Of a DNA stretch of 64,000 nt, positions 13,300 through 26,818 are shown one piece after another (the first letter of the stretch is position 1; every line of letters starts with the position of its first letter). The notes below the pieces were generated by a model, which made no database searches, had not been told where the DNA came from, and was given only the letters and a program-made list of their open reading frames with translations. Source of the stretch: Acanthornis magna (Eukaryota > Chordata > Aves > Passeriformes > Acanthizidae); assembly GCA_036785705.1 (NCBI GenBank), contig JAWUZG010000032.1, forward strand, positions 17,479,501 to 17,543,500, written 5' to 3'. The translations under genes were made by a program, and so were the position numbers.

Positions 13300-13723
13300 C
13301 AGACCTCTTAAAGCAGACCCAGATGAGGGCTATGAAAATGATCAGAGGGTTGGAATCTCTGGTTTGAAGACAGGCTGAGTCAGTTGGGGTTGTCCAGCAT
13401 GGAGAAGAGAAGGCTCGGGAGAGACCTTATTAGGGGGACCTTTCAGTACTGAATGGGACTTATAAGAAAGAGAGACACTTTTTATGAGGGGCTGTAGTGA
13501 CATGACAAGGGATAATGGTTTGAAACTGAAAGAAGGTATGGACATAAGGAAGAAATTTTGGTGAGTGTGGTTTACTGAAGCAGATTTCCCAGAGCAGTTG
13601 TGGATCTCCCCTCTGTGAAAGGCTTTGAGCAACCTGAACTACTAAAGAAGTCCTTGCCCATGCCAGGGACAAGGATGTTCTTTAAAGGTCTCTTCTAATT
13701 CAAACCATTCTGTAATTCTGTGA
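13300..13723 (+). mobile_element. CR1 LINE 3' fragment with octamer tail
   Basis: The plus strand follows the CR1 3' end. GGGCTATGAAAATGATCAGA opens it, then the segment encoding the ORF2 tail (bases resembling CTGAGTCAGTTGGGGTTGTC and ATGGAGAAGAGAAGGCTC). The final UTR phrase TCTCTTCTAATTCAAACC leads into CATTCTGTAATTCTGTGA at 13706-13723, a decayed copy of the avian 8-bp terminal repeat. It is 5'-truncated, as nearly all CR1 copies are. Divergence is moderate to high and no ORF survives. Confidence 0.9.
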
Positions 13724-15960
13724 CTTCAGCTGGAACTTTTTCACCTCATTAACATTGTTCACATGAAAATACACATTCATAAAATGACCAAATATGAGTA
13801 CATAAGCCATGACCTAGGAAAAGGGGGACATGCATCATTCCAAATATCAATTAACCGTAATGAGTTTGGATCTCTTGATCAGATAACAAAAAGGCAATGA
13901 GCCCACTGGAAACTGAAGCTATAATATGATACATCCTTCAGCAAAGGATCTTGTTGGTAGAGTTTAACTTTCTAAATTCATCAGTGATTTGGTCTCAGAC
14001 CTGCTTTACTCTTTATCTTCCCTCTGTGTGATTGATGCCAGAAGGAATCATAACCATAATATATACAAGTATTTCACCTGAATTTTTTTCTCTCTTATTA
14101 AGGATAGTCCTAAGTGGTACTGTGCAAATCTAAAAGTTTTGCAGAGAAGTAGGGGTACCTTTGCTCATAGTTATATGAACAAAGGAGATTCAGGAAGATG
14201 TATAGCTCTGTATATATGGAGTGGCTTTCCATCACTGATCAGCTACTATACAGTGAAAATACAAGAAGGGAAAATTCTGCATGTTAGATCTTCTCCAAAA
14301 GACAAAGTGAAGCAAAAAAAGTATTTGTGAAGCAAATACTCCAATAAACTTTGAGCTGAGGATTGATTCTGTGATTCAATTTCTAATTCATTCATTCCAA
14401 AATACTACAGAGCAATTGAAAAGATGACTGTCCTGTGACCCCTGACCTAGGTACAGCTGAGAGTGTGATGGATTTAATATGGAAGAACTAATTTGAAATT
14501 TCAATACTTTATTGAGGACAGGTGCTGACTCTGGTATATCTGATGATTGTCTTGAATTGCACACACCGACATCATACCACTGATTTGTATTTCTTTAGCA
14601 ATGCAAAACAAATGTTATTACATATCAACTACCCAACTAAGCTAGTTTTCTGACTGTTCCATGTCAAGGGAATGGAAAAGCAGACAGACCATGCTGGTTT
14701 ATTTGTCCTACCCATGCAGACTGACTGGTCAAAAGGCGGACAAACTTTTTAGGATTAGAAAAATCTGAGGGATTTTTTTCATTTCTTTGCTCAAAATGTT
14801 GTGGATTTTCAGTGCTCTGGTGTACAAGCAAACAGTAGACGATGAAGAACTTGTAAATTGTGACAGCAATTTCCTTCAGAAAAGTGAACCTTTGTCCTGT
14901 GTCAAGTCTCATGTTGAGGAGTTTCTCCCAAACTACTTTTTTCCCTTTTCTGCAGCCTTTTTTATCATATCTCCATTGCTAAATATTATACTACCCTTCA
15001 AAGTAATTTTTTCAGCAGATTTATGCTGATACATTATTAAAGATAAATATTTCAAATGATGCAAAGGTCCCTCAACTTCTTTTGAACTATATTTTTAATA
15101 CCTAAGAAAGTTGGTGTTTCAAATCATCCCTGATCTTAGTACCCTAGGGCTTGAAAAACATCTCCAGTATTAATGAATGTGATCTGAAGAAAACATTTGT
15201 CAGAGAGAGCTGGGAAAGGGACCATGAAAAACGTATTACGTAGACTGGAGCAAAATGGTTAGCCTTCTCATTATAAATCTAAAATATTAAAATAATGAAT
15301 TCACAGAACCCTATTAGACATCAAAGCTTGTGTCTTATTGGGGTATGCTTTTAATTTATATGCCCTCTTTCAGGCCAAAAGCAAACCTGATAAATTGAAC
15401 AGTGAATTCCTAACCTGATTGAAAAAATCTGACTCTGGATCATTGCTGTCAATAGAAGGGAGAGTGTGCAAGCTGAACTCCGCTCAAGTAGATGCCTGTG
15501 GTATATTTTAATGGCACATTTTCAAACCTTACAACTTTTAACTACAGAGCTAAGCTTTAAAGCAGCAACTTGGTAGCTGTTATGCTCTTTGCTCTTTTAT
15601 TTCAGTTTTCTTTGTTTCAGAAGTCTGCAGCAGGGGCAGCTGTAGGAAGAGAGTTTAAGTGCTTTCAGTTGGCAAGAGCAACAGTGTTAGAGCTAGTAAA
15701 CATTATATCTTTTTTCCTCTTTTTCCAAAGGAGTGAGGAATGCAGTGAAATGAATATGCAGGCAGCTCATAATCTACACATTTCTCTAACCCAAATCTCA
15801 GTTTAGGAATATTTAAGCACTTCATTACATAGACATTTGATTTTCAAAGTGTGAAGGTTTTGTTCTATTCTGCCTAGGAACACATAAGGGTTTCAGAGAT
15901 GACTGATAAATATAATGGATAAGGAATGTTAAATGTCAGTAACAGGCACACAGGATGAGA
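13724..15960. other. Non-coding sequence, nothing recognised
   Basis: AT-rich sequence with only short frames (up to about 82 codons), none with family resemblance or convincing splice sites. The stretch 15540-15790 is less AT-rich and looks unique, but I cannot assign it. Confidence 0.55.
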
Positions 15961-16100
15961 GAAGGTGAGTGATTATGGTGATAATTTGAGATATGGGAGA
16001 CCTGCTTTCAATTCCCTTATCCACCACAGGCTGCCCCTCTGACCTTGAGCAAATTTGTCTCCCAGATTTAAATTTACCAATGTGTTTAGGCACATAACTC
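15961..16100 (+). mobile_element. MIR-like CORE-SINE fragment
   Basis: The stretch GGGAGACCTGCTTTCAATTC at about 15997 is the tRNA-derived box B region of MIR-type SINEs. It is followed by CCACCACAGG and then TGACCTTGAGCAAATTTGTC, which matches the conserved CORE phrase TGACCTTGGGCAAGTCAC. The order and spacing agree with a plus-strand copy. The 3' LINE-derived end is not clear beyond about 16065. MIR-like CORE-SINEs were active before the amniote radiation, so this is an old fossil in a bird genome. Confidence 0.75.
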
Positions 16101-16324
16101 TCTCTGTTTAAACAAATACACCGCTGATGAAATGAGTGGTAAGTTATTGATTGGTACATTTGGTTCACCAGGATTCCATTTTTGCTCTGCAGAATTGGGG
16201 TTGGCGTTGCTCCATTATCTTGGAGTTGTGCTGGGAACATAAATAGATTACTAGGCTCTCAGAATGCTGATTTTCCAACTCTAGGAAGCTTCAGGATATC
16301 TCATATGATTATGCCCCTGTGTGA

Positions 16325-16890
16325 ATTCATGTGGAGTTCCTTTCTGCTATTGTATTTAGGTCTGATCAACCCATCTCAAAAAGCCTGTAGCAAACCCAAA
16401 GAAGAGCTATGGAAATGATCAAAGGCATGTAATAGTTTCTGTAGATGGAGAGGTTGAATAGACTAACACTCTTCATCCTGAACCAGCGGTGGCTGAATGG
16501 GGATGTGATGGCAAGCAATGCAGTTGTGAATAGGGAGCAATTACTGAGTTTCTCACTATATAATTGCCGTAGACTTAGTTTTTTACCTAACATACAATTA
16601 AACTGCAGGACCCTTTTCCAAAGGGATTATGGGTGAGAAAAGTTACATGGTTGTAAAATACATAATAGAAAAATTTCTGGATGAAACATCCATTCTGGAT
16701 TATGGAACACAATGAAATGACCTTGAGTTCAAGAAATTTTGTAGACTCAGGCTGTAGAAAGCTGTGGGGAACTGCTGCCTCCTGTTTATCCTCATATATT
16801 TTGGACACATTTGGTACTGACCAAATCAGAGAACATTCTAAGATAGATGGACCTTTTGTCTTTCCTGACACAGACATTCTTATGTTCTTA
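16325..16890 (+). mobile_element. Old amniote CR1 LINE, 3' portion with ATTCTTATG-type end
   Basis: The copy starts near ACCCATCTCAAAAAGCCTG (about 16370), the position where the older CR1/L3-like family reads CATCTCAAAAAGGATAT. It continues through GAAATGATCAAAGGCATG. It ends with AGATGGACCTTTTGTCTTTC and ATTCTTATGTTCTTA at 16876-16890. That ending is the hallmark of the older CR1 family, common in turtles and crocodilians and present as remnants in birds. ORF2 is destroyed by stops and indels. The family differs from the ATTCTATG-tailed avian copies elsewhere in the window. Confidence 0.85.
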
Positions 16891-18984
16891 CTTTCCAAAG
16901 GGAAAGAAATGCAGACAAATATATTCTTCTGTGCACTTTGTTGTGTTTCATTGATTCAATGACAGATGTTAGGTGTGCCCTTTGCTGAGACAGCTGAAGG
17001 GAAAGTGATGAAAATATATTTTTGCATTTATGTTTTATCTTCTTTCCCTGGAATGAGGAGGAAGGGATTCCCTTTGAAGAGCAGGTTCTCCTCCAGTGGC
17101 TGAATGTTTAGTATTAAGAGAAGGTCAAACTTACTGACAACCATCTTAGTAATGGACCAGAGAATCAGCTGTGACAACCTTCCGCCACACGCCATCTTTG
17201 CTTTAGTGAGAGACTAAACTACTGCTTTCATATGATGGCTTTTGTCCTTCTCTTACCCTTGTCCAGTTCCTTCTGGTTGATAAGAGAAAGCAGATTCTAT
17301 TAATCTGTGGCTCTTCATTGTGGATAAAACCTGAGAGGTCAGCAAAACATCCCTAATTTTCCTATGCAAGCCAGTTGGCATCATAATCACAGCAGAGAAG
17401 AAGGGAGTTGCTCATTTTGGAGACACTCAATATTAAAGGCAGGGATGATTTAATCCAGCTTTGAGTATTCCGAGTGTTTTGCTCCTGAGGCAGACTGTGG
17501 ACTTCTGGGGAAAGGCGGGACACAACTGAAATGTGTAGGTCCCCATGGCAATGAGCAGCACCACCTGGTGTCTAGCTACCAGGTGTCTGTATCCTTACAA
17601 GAGAGGAAAGTATTTTCTGATTTCCCTGCACCCCCAGCACTCTTCCTTGCCAAAACCATCTTCGTAGCCGGGCATCCTGCTAGGTGAACTGACAGACATG
17701 CATCTCTGCCTCTGAGGTTTGCTAACTCTACTTACCATGTAGTAATAGGGCATACCCAGCAGCAAAACATGAAACTTTCCTCCAGTACTACTGGAGTTCA
17801 GCTTCCAGGCTTGCCATAGCCCCAACAATCCTGGGAGTGAGGAACTGAGATGAGAGGGTTTATTTGCAAAACAGAAAGCTGTATCGCTAGCAATGAACTG
17901 AAGAACAAACAGAAGATTTTACACAAATGTGGCACTTGCTCTTTTCAAATTACAGTCGTTGTATTTTTACTACAGATGAAAAACAAACAAGCTGCTCTGT
18001 CTTGCCTCTCCCAGCTTGCTTAGAGACTCAGCTCAGCTTGGCTGCATATAGATCAATTTGTTTCAAGAGATCAGCATTTCCTTTTTAACCTTTTGAACTG
18101 TAAGTCCCCATAGGATCCTGATGTTTTCATCTATTATATATTTTCATTTTGTACTGGTAATCAATAGCACTTTAGAACACTAATGTCATACTTTAGCTTT
18201 GTCTTAGGCTACTAAATGAATAATAACTAAATAATGCATTTCAAACAAGAGAGCAGATGAATATTCTCCCTCCAGTGCACAAAGAAACATGCAAAAAGAA
18301 ATCACTGAACAATAGGACATTGATTTTTGTGGCTCCAAACTTTCCAGCTGCAGGCAGAAAAGACCAGAATAGAATTTTAGTGCTATATCTTACTCCTGAA
18401 GTTGCATTTGGGCATGAAACTTCAAGATGTATCTCATTTTCTGAGCATTACAACTGGGTATAGATTTGGTGCAGACCATGGTAATGCTGAGAATTCACAG
18501 TAATAGGAACCTTTGGAAAGCAAAAGCAAATGCTTGCAGCCCAGCTTTGTTGGCAGGGCCTTTTGAAACGCTGTATGTGCTCAACAGACAAAGCTTATAA
18601 ACAATTGATATCTGGAAAACGTGGCTACATCTGTACAAGCAGCCCTGAGATGGTCAGGGAATAGGCTCAGACTCTGGTTTGGAATTGTATATGCTGCTAC
18701 ATTGTTAGCACAGGTTTTGTCAGAATTTTGGCCGGTACTGAGGAGCATTCTCCCAAGCAACACTGGAGTGTACATAGATTGGGAGTTAGCGCTCTTGGCA
18801 AACAGCTTGAACATGAATTCCCTATTTTGGGTACAAGCTCTTGGCTGTGCAGATCGGAACCACGCTGTGTCAGCTGGCCTTGAAGCCAAGGAGCAGTCTA
18901 CCTCTCATTCCATTAGCTAGTGCAGACATGGCCAATGGGTAGGTGTTAGTTGTATTTGATAACCCTGCTACCAGACAGAGAAAG
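16891..18984. other. Non-coding sequence, nothing assigned
   Basis: No gene is recognised. A small inverted repeat, CACCTGGT at 17562-17569 facing ACCAGGTG at 17578-17585, surrounds an 8-base loop. The interval 18581-18920 is open on both strands (99 codons plus, 102 codons minus), but the translations resemble nothing known. It may be an unrecognised old transposon remnant. Confidence 0.5.
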
Positions 18985-19165
18985 CGCATCTCATGGCTAA
19001 AGGGTTAGACTGGAGACATTCAGTTCCTACACATTGCACAGATTTTCAGTGTAACTTGAAGTCACTTAGACCCTCTGTGTTCCTTGTTTCACCTATAAAA
19101 TGGAGATAACAGAACTCTTTAAGTACTGTGACAATAATATGTGAAAAGATGTCATAGATGGATTG
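18985..19165 (+). mobile_element. MIR-like CORE-SINE
   Basis: A tRNA-like head (ATGGCTAAAGGGTTAGACTG, about 18993) is followed by TAACTTGAAGTCACTTAGAC (about 19053). After it comes TTTCACCTATAAAATGGAGA (about 19088), which corresponds to the MIR phrase GTTTCCCCATCTGTAAAATGGGGATAA. Component order matches a plus-strand MIR-like element, and only the extreme 3' end is uncertain. Together with 15961-16100 and 30040-30300 it gives three copies of this old SINE class in the window. Confidence 0.82.
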
Positions 19166-21224
19166 TAACCTTTTTAATACAGTCAACATCTTTTACTGGA
19201 AGTGTCTAGAATAATGAGAAATTCATCTGACTGAGAAAATTTTCCAACTCTCTCTCTTTCCCCCTTGTTTATTTCTCCAAATCAAACTGTTTAGCTCAAA
19301 CGCTGAAGATGCTGGAGGCTCTGGAGTCTGGCTGGGTTATTTTTGTCTTCTGTGAATTCAGCCCACCAGTGTACTAGTAAGGGCTGAACCCCTGCTTGGA
19401 GTCTGTCAAAATATATTTTGAGCCTGAAATCTTTTGAAGAAAACAGGCATATGGCATTTTCTAAGTAAAGTTTGTGTCACTGGAACACAGCTGTCAGTGA
19501 TATTAGGTGATACAGTGTTGCACAATTATAAGGAAAATAATAACAACAGAAGAGTGAAAAACTGTTAAAGATGCACGAAAGAAGATATTTTTCACCCTGA
19601 TTCAGGACAGTGCTTCAACTTATCTTAATGTTAAGTACACTTAAGTACCTTTCTCAAATAAATACTCTTATAATCTGATTTTGACAAGAGTAGTGCATGA
19701 TGCTAAACAGCTATTATGTCCAGAAGGAGATCTAAACCAAAATTATTCACTTGAACAAGTTTCTGTCATGAAATTGATTGTCTACCTGGTGCTAGAGTTT
19801 GCCTTCCTTGAATTTAACATACTGCTCTTTATCGGTCCTATGATTCCTTTTCTCCTGTCTTCTCAAGAGGCAAGCCCCAAGGTACCTCTTCAGCAGAGCA
19901 TTCTGAAATATATGCTAATATATTGATGTATGTACTGATAAAGTTATTCTCACAAATCAGTGTAAATTTGGAGGTGCAAGCTAAGCATGCTGCATTTCTC
20001 ATAGAGGCAGTGATGCATTTGAGTAAAATGCCTCTGCCTTATTCTAAACAGACTCTTACACCATGGCCAGCTGCATTTGTTAGCATGCTGGCTGAGTTGT
20101 TGGGAGTATATATGCTGAACATGGACAGGATATTACACAACAGTGTTTTAACTTATTGCAATGCCCTGTCAGGTGCTGCTGTCAGCCAAGTTACACTATC
20201 CTGTAGCAGTGAAACGAACAAAGAATCTGCACTTGAATTATGCTCACATATATTAATGTACATCTGAGATATTTTTGGCTTGATTCCTTCTCATAGGACA
20301 AGAAGTTTCCATGTTATTCTTGCTTTTTGTGTGTGTTTTGTGTGGCAACTTTGGGGCATTTCATTCTTCTTTTACATTTCCCATTCTGTTTTACGTTTGG
20401 CAGATTGATCTAATTCTGAAAATGAAAGTGAGCAAACTTTTGTCTGTCTCAAGGTATATTAAAAGTGAACAGTTAAAATGATTTTTCAAAATCTGTCTCT
20501 TTTTTAGCTAGAAGGTTAAGTGTAATTTCAACAACTGCTCAGCATCAATTGGCTGAAGCTTTAGGAATGGAGAATGTCTTCTCTGTTTCCATGTACTAAA
20601 ATTTCTAAGATTTAGACAAACCCTTCTTCATTTTTTTATGCTCAGATAGTTAGGACAGGGAGTAACATGTTTAATTTGGCTAAAAATCCTTTATTTTCCA
20701 GCTTCTTGCACATATCTCAAGTCTCTGTCAGTGTAAAGGACGTAATTCTGTAATGAGTCTTTCACAAGACTGCACTTTAGCTTAAGACAGTCCTCGGCTG
20801 CTGGAGAGCTTTCTGCCTCAAAAGATTTATCTGTTCCTTCTATCATCTCAGACCTGCATGCTAGCACAGGTGTGAATTGAAGAACTTTTCAGACTTTCCT
20901 GTTAAACTTCCTGTACAAAATCCATTAAGATTTCTGTGCAGATGAGGGTAGAGAGAGGACCTGTTGAAGTGGATATGCTTCTTTTAATCTTGACTGCAAT
21001 ACAATCAGATTTTTCTATTGATCTTTGAGCTGAAGTACAAAACGTCCCTTAAGCCACGGGAATTCAATGTATCTATTGAATCATTCGTCTATCTAGCAAC
21101 AGTAGAGTCAATTTTTAGAAATACATATTCGCTTACAGTATCATTTTAATTATATTATATGAGTATCTGACATATATCTTTGGTTTTCAGAAGTTTGCAG
21201 AAAATTCTGTCTTCACAGGTATAT

Positions 21225-21346
21225 GCACAGTGGAGTTACTTTTCACTCTGGAGTTAAATTTTTTCCTCAGCACTTACATGATCTCAATTCATCCTACTGA
21301 TGTCACTGAGAGTCTTTATCTTCAGTAGGAGTTTGATCAGGCCCTA
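21225..21346 (+). repeat. Ancient amniote dispersed repeat fragment
   Basis: The segment ending TCAGTAGGAGTTTGATCAGG followed by CCCTAA (21321-21346), preceded by CTACTGATGTCACTGAGAG, resembles a dispersed sauropsid repeat. That repeat carries phrases like TTGACTTCAATGGGAGTTGGATCAGGCCC. The match is by remembered pattern, divergence is high and the family name is uncertain. Confidence 0.5.
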
Positions 21347-24300
21347 AAGAAAGTTGGCATCAGCCACAAAAACCAACAAAGGACCATGTCTGAAGAGAAA
21401 TTCAATAAAAATATCCCTCTTCATGAATTAGAAAAGGCACATTGGAAAGACTTGAAGAAATCAGCTAAAATTATGTAATTAAATATATAATATCTCAGGC
21501 GACATATGTTTATACAGTTCTACATTATTTTATTTCTTTTATTTATTCTCTGTACAACAGAACTTAGCAAAAATGGTGCCCCCATGTAATTGTGAGTAAC
21601 ATCTTCATTGTAGGTTATAACATAATTTTTCCAGTAGTGAAACTCTCGTGTGTCACAAGGCAGGAGTAAGTAGAATCTTCAAAAATTTTTTCTACCCTAT
21701 TTGATCTCAAAGTTCCTAGAAGACTGAAAAATAACTTAACTCCCCAGGATGTTCCAGGGCCCAGCTTTCCTGGTTATTCACAGACATTTCCACCCAGGGT
21801 TCTTCTGGAAGAAAACCAATTGTTTATGGCCATATTCATCTGGGAGTTTAAGGATATTTTGCTTTGTGGGTAAGACTGAAAAGGCTTTGGATTTCCTCAC
21901 TCTGTAGATTTCCAGCACCATCCCAGAAGGTCTGTTGTGCTCAGACCTCTTTGTTCTCCTTCATGATACACTTTGATGTGTAGCACACACACCACAGTAT
22001 AAAATCTCTCTTCGGGCAAACCATAATCCAGCATTCCTATAATTTCAGACATTTTGACCTGAAGAAGTAAACACCAAAACCACAGTATACTCCTGGCATG
22101 CAAGCACCTTCTGGGGCTCATGGCAGGGCTGCGAGGAGACCAAGGAAAAGTACTGTGCGTTAAAAATGCAGTCAACCTGCCCCAGCAGCAGCTGGGTGTG
22201 GAAAGCATAGATGATAACTAACAGGCTGCACTTCACCTAGAGGCCAGAGGTCTTTGTCTGGACTGGACTTCAAGTTTTCCAGATGGTGAACAACAGGCAC
22301 AACTGACTGATTGCATGAATTTTTGATTTATTTATTGTGATAAGGCAGCTCAGTTTTTAGAGCTTGCTGAAGTGTATGCTGCCTTAGCAAATTGATGGTG
22401 GAGGTAAATGATGATTAGAAAGCTGTTTTTTTCTTCTTAGTGGTTTTCAAATTCTTTTTTGTGTAAACAGGAGCTGATTTTTCCCATATTCATGAGCAGA
22501 AAGTAACAATGAAGCCATTGTTTAAGAGGTGCAAATATGCAGCAGCAACAGTGCAAATGCTGTTGGACATTCTGGATACTGAAATGTAGAGGCCTGTTTT
22601 GAGAACCAAGTTGTCTCCCATTGGTGCTTGATTTATTGTTTACATCCATTTGGGAAATGAGCCCTCAGGAGGTTGAAATACAATTATCCAGTTATTTGTT
22701 CATAGCGGGGGGAATAAAAGACAAAAAACTGGCACCGGAAATAGTACAATACGTTATCAAATCATTTGAAAAAAAAGTTTCCTTGATTTTCAATGAACAG
22801 TGGCATTCATAGAATTATAATAAGGACATATGAACCATTTGAGAAGGAAGTATAGATAAATAGCTCACTTGATATTTCAGTATATGTCCCTGCCTGTTTT
22901 TGATTTTGAGTGGAAGACGATTAAATGGAGAAAGAATATGTTCTGGGAGGGGCAGAAAGTAAAAAATTGTAGAACATTGCAATCTCTCAGCAGTAATTGC
23001 TTGAGATCAGTTATATCAGCAGTAATGTGGAATAGTTTGCATGCTGTTATTGCTTATGTAAGAAAGAAAACCTATTCTTCAAAGATGTGAGAGTACCATC
23101 TGTGGCATTAATGTGGGAATGAAACTTGTGAGAAGACATCATGCTTCCATCTTTTTTCAGAGAGCCTTAAACAATGGCCAAATCCACCAGATAGCTTCTG
23201 CTGTATGAACTTGTGAAGTGGTTTACAAGGTTTTATGGCTTGTGCCTCTGAACTTATGCATGCAAGTCCAGAACGACTGTCTGTCAGGAGCAGCCGCCTT
23301 TGCGCAGGGATGTGTCTGCACTGGAGGGCACAGGCAGCATCAAAGCTCTGCTGCAGCAGCTGACTTTCATGTTGGTCATGTACAAGATCCTATATGTGCT
23401 GCAGCAGAGAGCAACTCAATTCTTTGTCAAACTCTTCCATTTCCAAATGTTGGCTTCAGGGTGTTTTAGATATTTTAGGGTGTTCAGACATTCTAAAAAA
23501 TAAAATGTGATAATGCCAGGGTATCATCTTGTGGTACCTCTATCTATTTTTGTGTCAGTAAGTTGTCTTGCGGCACTTGTGATTTTTGTCTCCAATCTGT
23601 CTGACTAACTGGGTAATTTAACACCAACCTGTGCAGTTACTTTTTATGCTCACTTTGCTGTCTCCCTCACTGTGATGTTGGCTTTCAGGGAATCTCAGGA
23701 GCGCTTTTCTTTTCTAGGGACCAAGTTTGGCTAAAGAGCAGCAGAGACTAACCTCTAAATGGAGAGGTCATTTATCCCTGATGTTCGTTATTCTGGCAAT
23801 TATACTTTCTTTCGGTATTATGGTGGCAAGTCATTGCTCGATAAATAAATGAAAATGAAACAGTATTTTTTTTTTCTCATGGAAAGGAACTTAGAATTTC
23901 AACATACCCTAAAGTCCAAATCCTTTGGCCAGCTCTGTGATTTACCTGCAGCCTGGCTGGACATCTGTTAAGTGTAACAGGACTTTGGAGCAGTTTGTGA
24001 TACTGATAATTTCTGGAATATGTCTTCTTTTAAAAGCCCATTATTTTCTCACCAGTCTTTGCTGATATATCATACTGTAGCTAGGCACTCCTTTAAATTA
24101 TTGCCTATGAGTCCGTGAGTGAAATCCTCCTTGGAGACATCAGTTTATTGTCTTGGAGAGCATCCCCCCAGCCCTGTAGCCAGGAGGGGTACAGTGTGAG
24201 TTCCAGTACAGTAGTTCTGCACCAGCAGGAGATTTCTCTCATGAAAGGGAAATCCTCAGGAGAGAGATGGAGAAAAGGATTTGAATCCTAAATCACCTGT

Positions 24301-26695
24301 GAATCCTTGGGAGACCTGTGTGAGAAGCTTGCTGTGTCCTTTTGTGTGCACTGCAGAGGCAGATGTAGAGGAGCTATCCCAGCCGTTGCTCTTAGCATAG
24401 TTTTGGCAGCACACTTTGACCAGGCATCAGAACAGAGCCTCTCTGGTTTACTGAACTGGGGATGTGACAAAAAATTTAAATTTTGTTTTATTAAAAACTT
24501 TTTACCTCAGGTTTTCACCTCTAAAACTCACTGAAAATAAACTGTTTTGATTGGAAGGCACGTACGTTTTATCTAGTAAATCCAAAGAGAAGTTTAAAAA
24601 AATGTGGTTTCAAGTGAATGAGAAGAAGAATAAATGGTAATATTGTGGTCTTGTAAAGGTAAGAGTGAAAAAGAAAGAGAGGCTGAAACACTATACAGTG
24701 CCTATGCCATTTTCTCTTCCCTTTTCAGGATATAGGAGGGGAAAAATAACTGGGCTAAAGAGTACTTAGAAACAAAGAGAAACTTACATGAAATAATCTT
24801 CCAGACTAATGGGAATGGATCTCTTGTGATTTTAAATGTATTCCAGTACTATGCTAACATATGCAAAGGATGAAGGAAACAAGTTACAAATGAAGAGTGT
24901 CAAATTCGCAAATCAAGACAGAATAATTCATCCTAAGAGATAATTTATACCGACTAAGCTGTCTGAGGCTTTGGAGATCAGCTTTTGGCATGTGTTTCTC
25001 TACAGCTTGCATGGTGGACCACAACATACTATAGAGATGATTCATGGGCTGGAGACTTTCTGCACATGCGGGGTCCAAGGTGGGTTGGCTCGGCTACAGA
25101 ACAATTTTTAGAATTCCTTTGCACCTTATGTCTTGGGCTTCTTTTCTGTGGTTTCTAACTCCTACTTCTCAATAGCTGAACAAGATATTAACAGGATAAA
25201 TTACTCACTCATGGCGTGTGAGCAAATTGCAGGAGAGATGTGACTTATGAAAGCAGTTGAGTCTCTTAGATGCTTAGGCTCCAGCTATAATGATGGTAGA
25301 GATGACAGTAACAATATTAATAGAGAGAATGTTGCCATTAAACAGACTGCAACCATGTCTCTATTTACTTTCAAAGCTTTCCTTTGCCAGTACTGTCTGG
25401 TCCCTCTCTTCCCTGTAAATGTGTGGGGGGAAAAAAGAAAAAAGAGAAAACCAGAAAATGCAGAGAGAATTCTGGCCAAGATGAACAGAGAAGGGCAAGT
25501 AATGTTGTGACTCTTTCCTGTCATCAGGGGTACAGGGGGACACTAGGAAACTTTTTTTAATAATATTGAAAATTAATTAAAATTAATTTAAATAGTTCAT
25601 ATAACTTTGCAGAAAGACGTTGTTAACTCTCTGGATTAGTGATATTAAAACTCAGATGGAAAAAATAACAATATCCCTTTATACCAGTAAAAGCAGAGGC
25701 TAAACTTTTAAAAGCTTGCTGTCATTAAAGTCTGCAGCATTTGAAATATCTAATAAGCTTATGATGATAATTCTCCATCCACTGCAGCTCTTTCTTTTTT
25801 TAATCCATTTTTGCTTTCCCTGACTGTTTGACCTTCTGAATGATGCTAAAATTTATTGGAAGGTCAAAAAGTTATAGGGGCCCATGTGAAACAAAGCAAG
25901 ACAAATGAAGATAGGATACCTAGGCAAAATCAATGCATTTCTAAAGGCTACTTCATACTGTGCAAAACACACCAGGGCTGTTTATAAGAAGGGTAGATGG
26001 AAGTTTGCTTTATACATATTAAAGGTGCTTTTTATACTCTTACGGGGAAAAACTTTGTTTGCAAGCTTCACATTCCAGGACCTCTAACCAAATGCCAAGA
26101 CTTTTCAGATCTGCCAAGTTCAAAATCTAAGATTTCAGGTCCACTTGCCAGATCACATTTTCCATTTGGCAGCAGCATTCTCTCCAGCCCTGCCAGTAGC
26201 TGGCCCCTGAGATGCCTCCTTACGAGGTGTGGGATTTAATTTAAATTTTTGTTTTTTCAAACATTATTGTTCTGTGAACATGAAAGTCCAAAATTTCAAG
26301 ATAAACTCAGGCTGAGCAGAGCCCATTCTTTCCTGCTGAAATTCCTCCAAGAGAGCTCCTGCTTTGAGAAAACCTTGGAAATGATATCTGACTTAGCCAA
26401 GGGAGTTTATTTGTTACCTGCAGTGATATTTCTTTGTGAATACACATTTGCCAGGGGAATCCTGTTTCTTTACTAAGTGCAAAAATTTTTTATTCATTTT
26501 CTAGCTGTGCATGCTTAATTCCCCTTTCTGTTAATGAGAGTTTAATGTGCTCTTTGAAATGAAGAAAAAAAATCTATGCAACTGATAAAACAGAGCTTAA
26601 AGAGGTAGGGTGACAGCACTTGAGAAGGGGGAAAACTGCTTCCTGACTGTGAGTTTAATGTTTTTCTGCAACAGGAGTCAAACTGCAGAAAATTG

Positions 26696-26818
26696 GTGGT
26701 GTGGTTTTTTGGTTTTGTTTTTTGTTTTTTGGTTTTTTTTTTTTGTTTTGTTTTTTTAATGGGTTTTTTTGGGGTGTTTTTGTTTTTTTGGTTTTTTTTC
26801 CACTTGGCTTTTTTTCTA
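26696..26818. repeat. T/G-rich low-complexity block
   Basis: About 120 bases consist almost wholly of T and G in runs such as GGTTTTGTTTTTTG, with no A or C over long spans. On the minus strand this yields the Lys/Thr/Pro-rich frame 26542-26847, an artefact of composition. Confidence 0.92.

Noticed and set aside
14320..14385. GATTCTGTGATTC as a CR1 octamer tail
   Set aside because: The upstream 60 bases show no CR1 3' UTR landmarks, so it is a chance resemblance.
19681..20267. Two abutting plus-strand frames with a 4-base overlap, resembling a translationally coupled pair
   Set aside because: In vertebrate nuclear DNA this arrangement has no special meaning. The translations show no domains and the lengths are near chance expectation.
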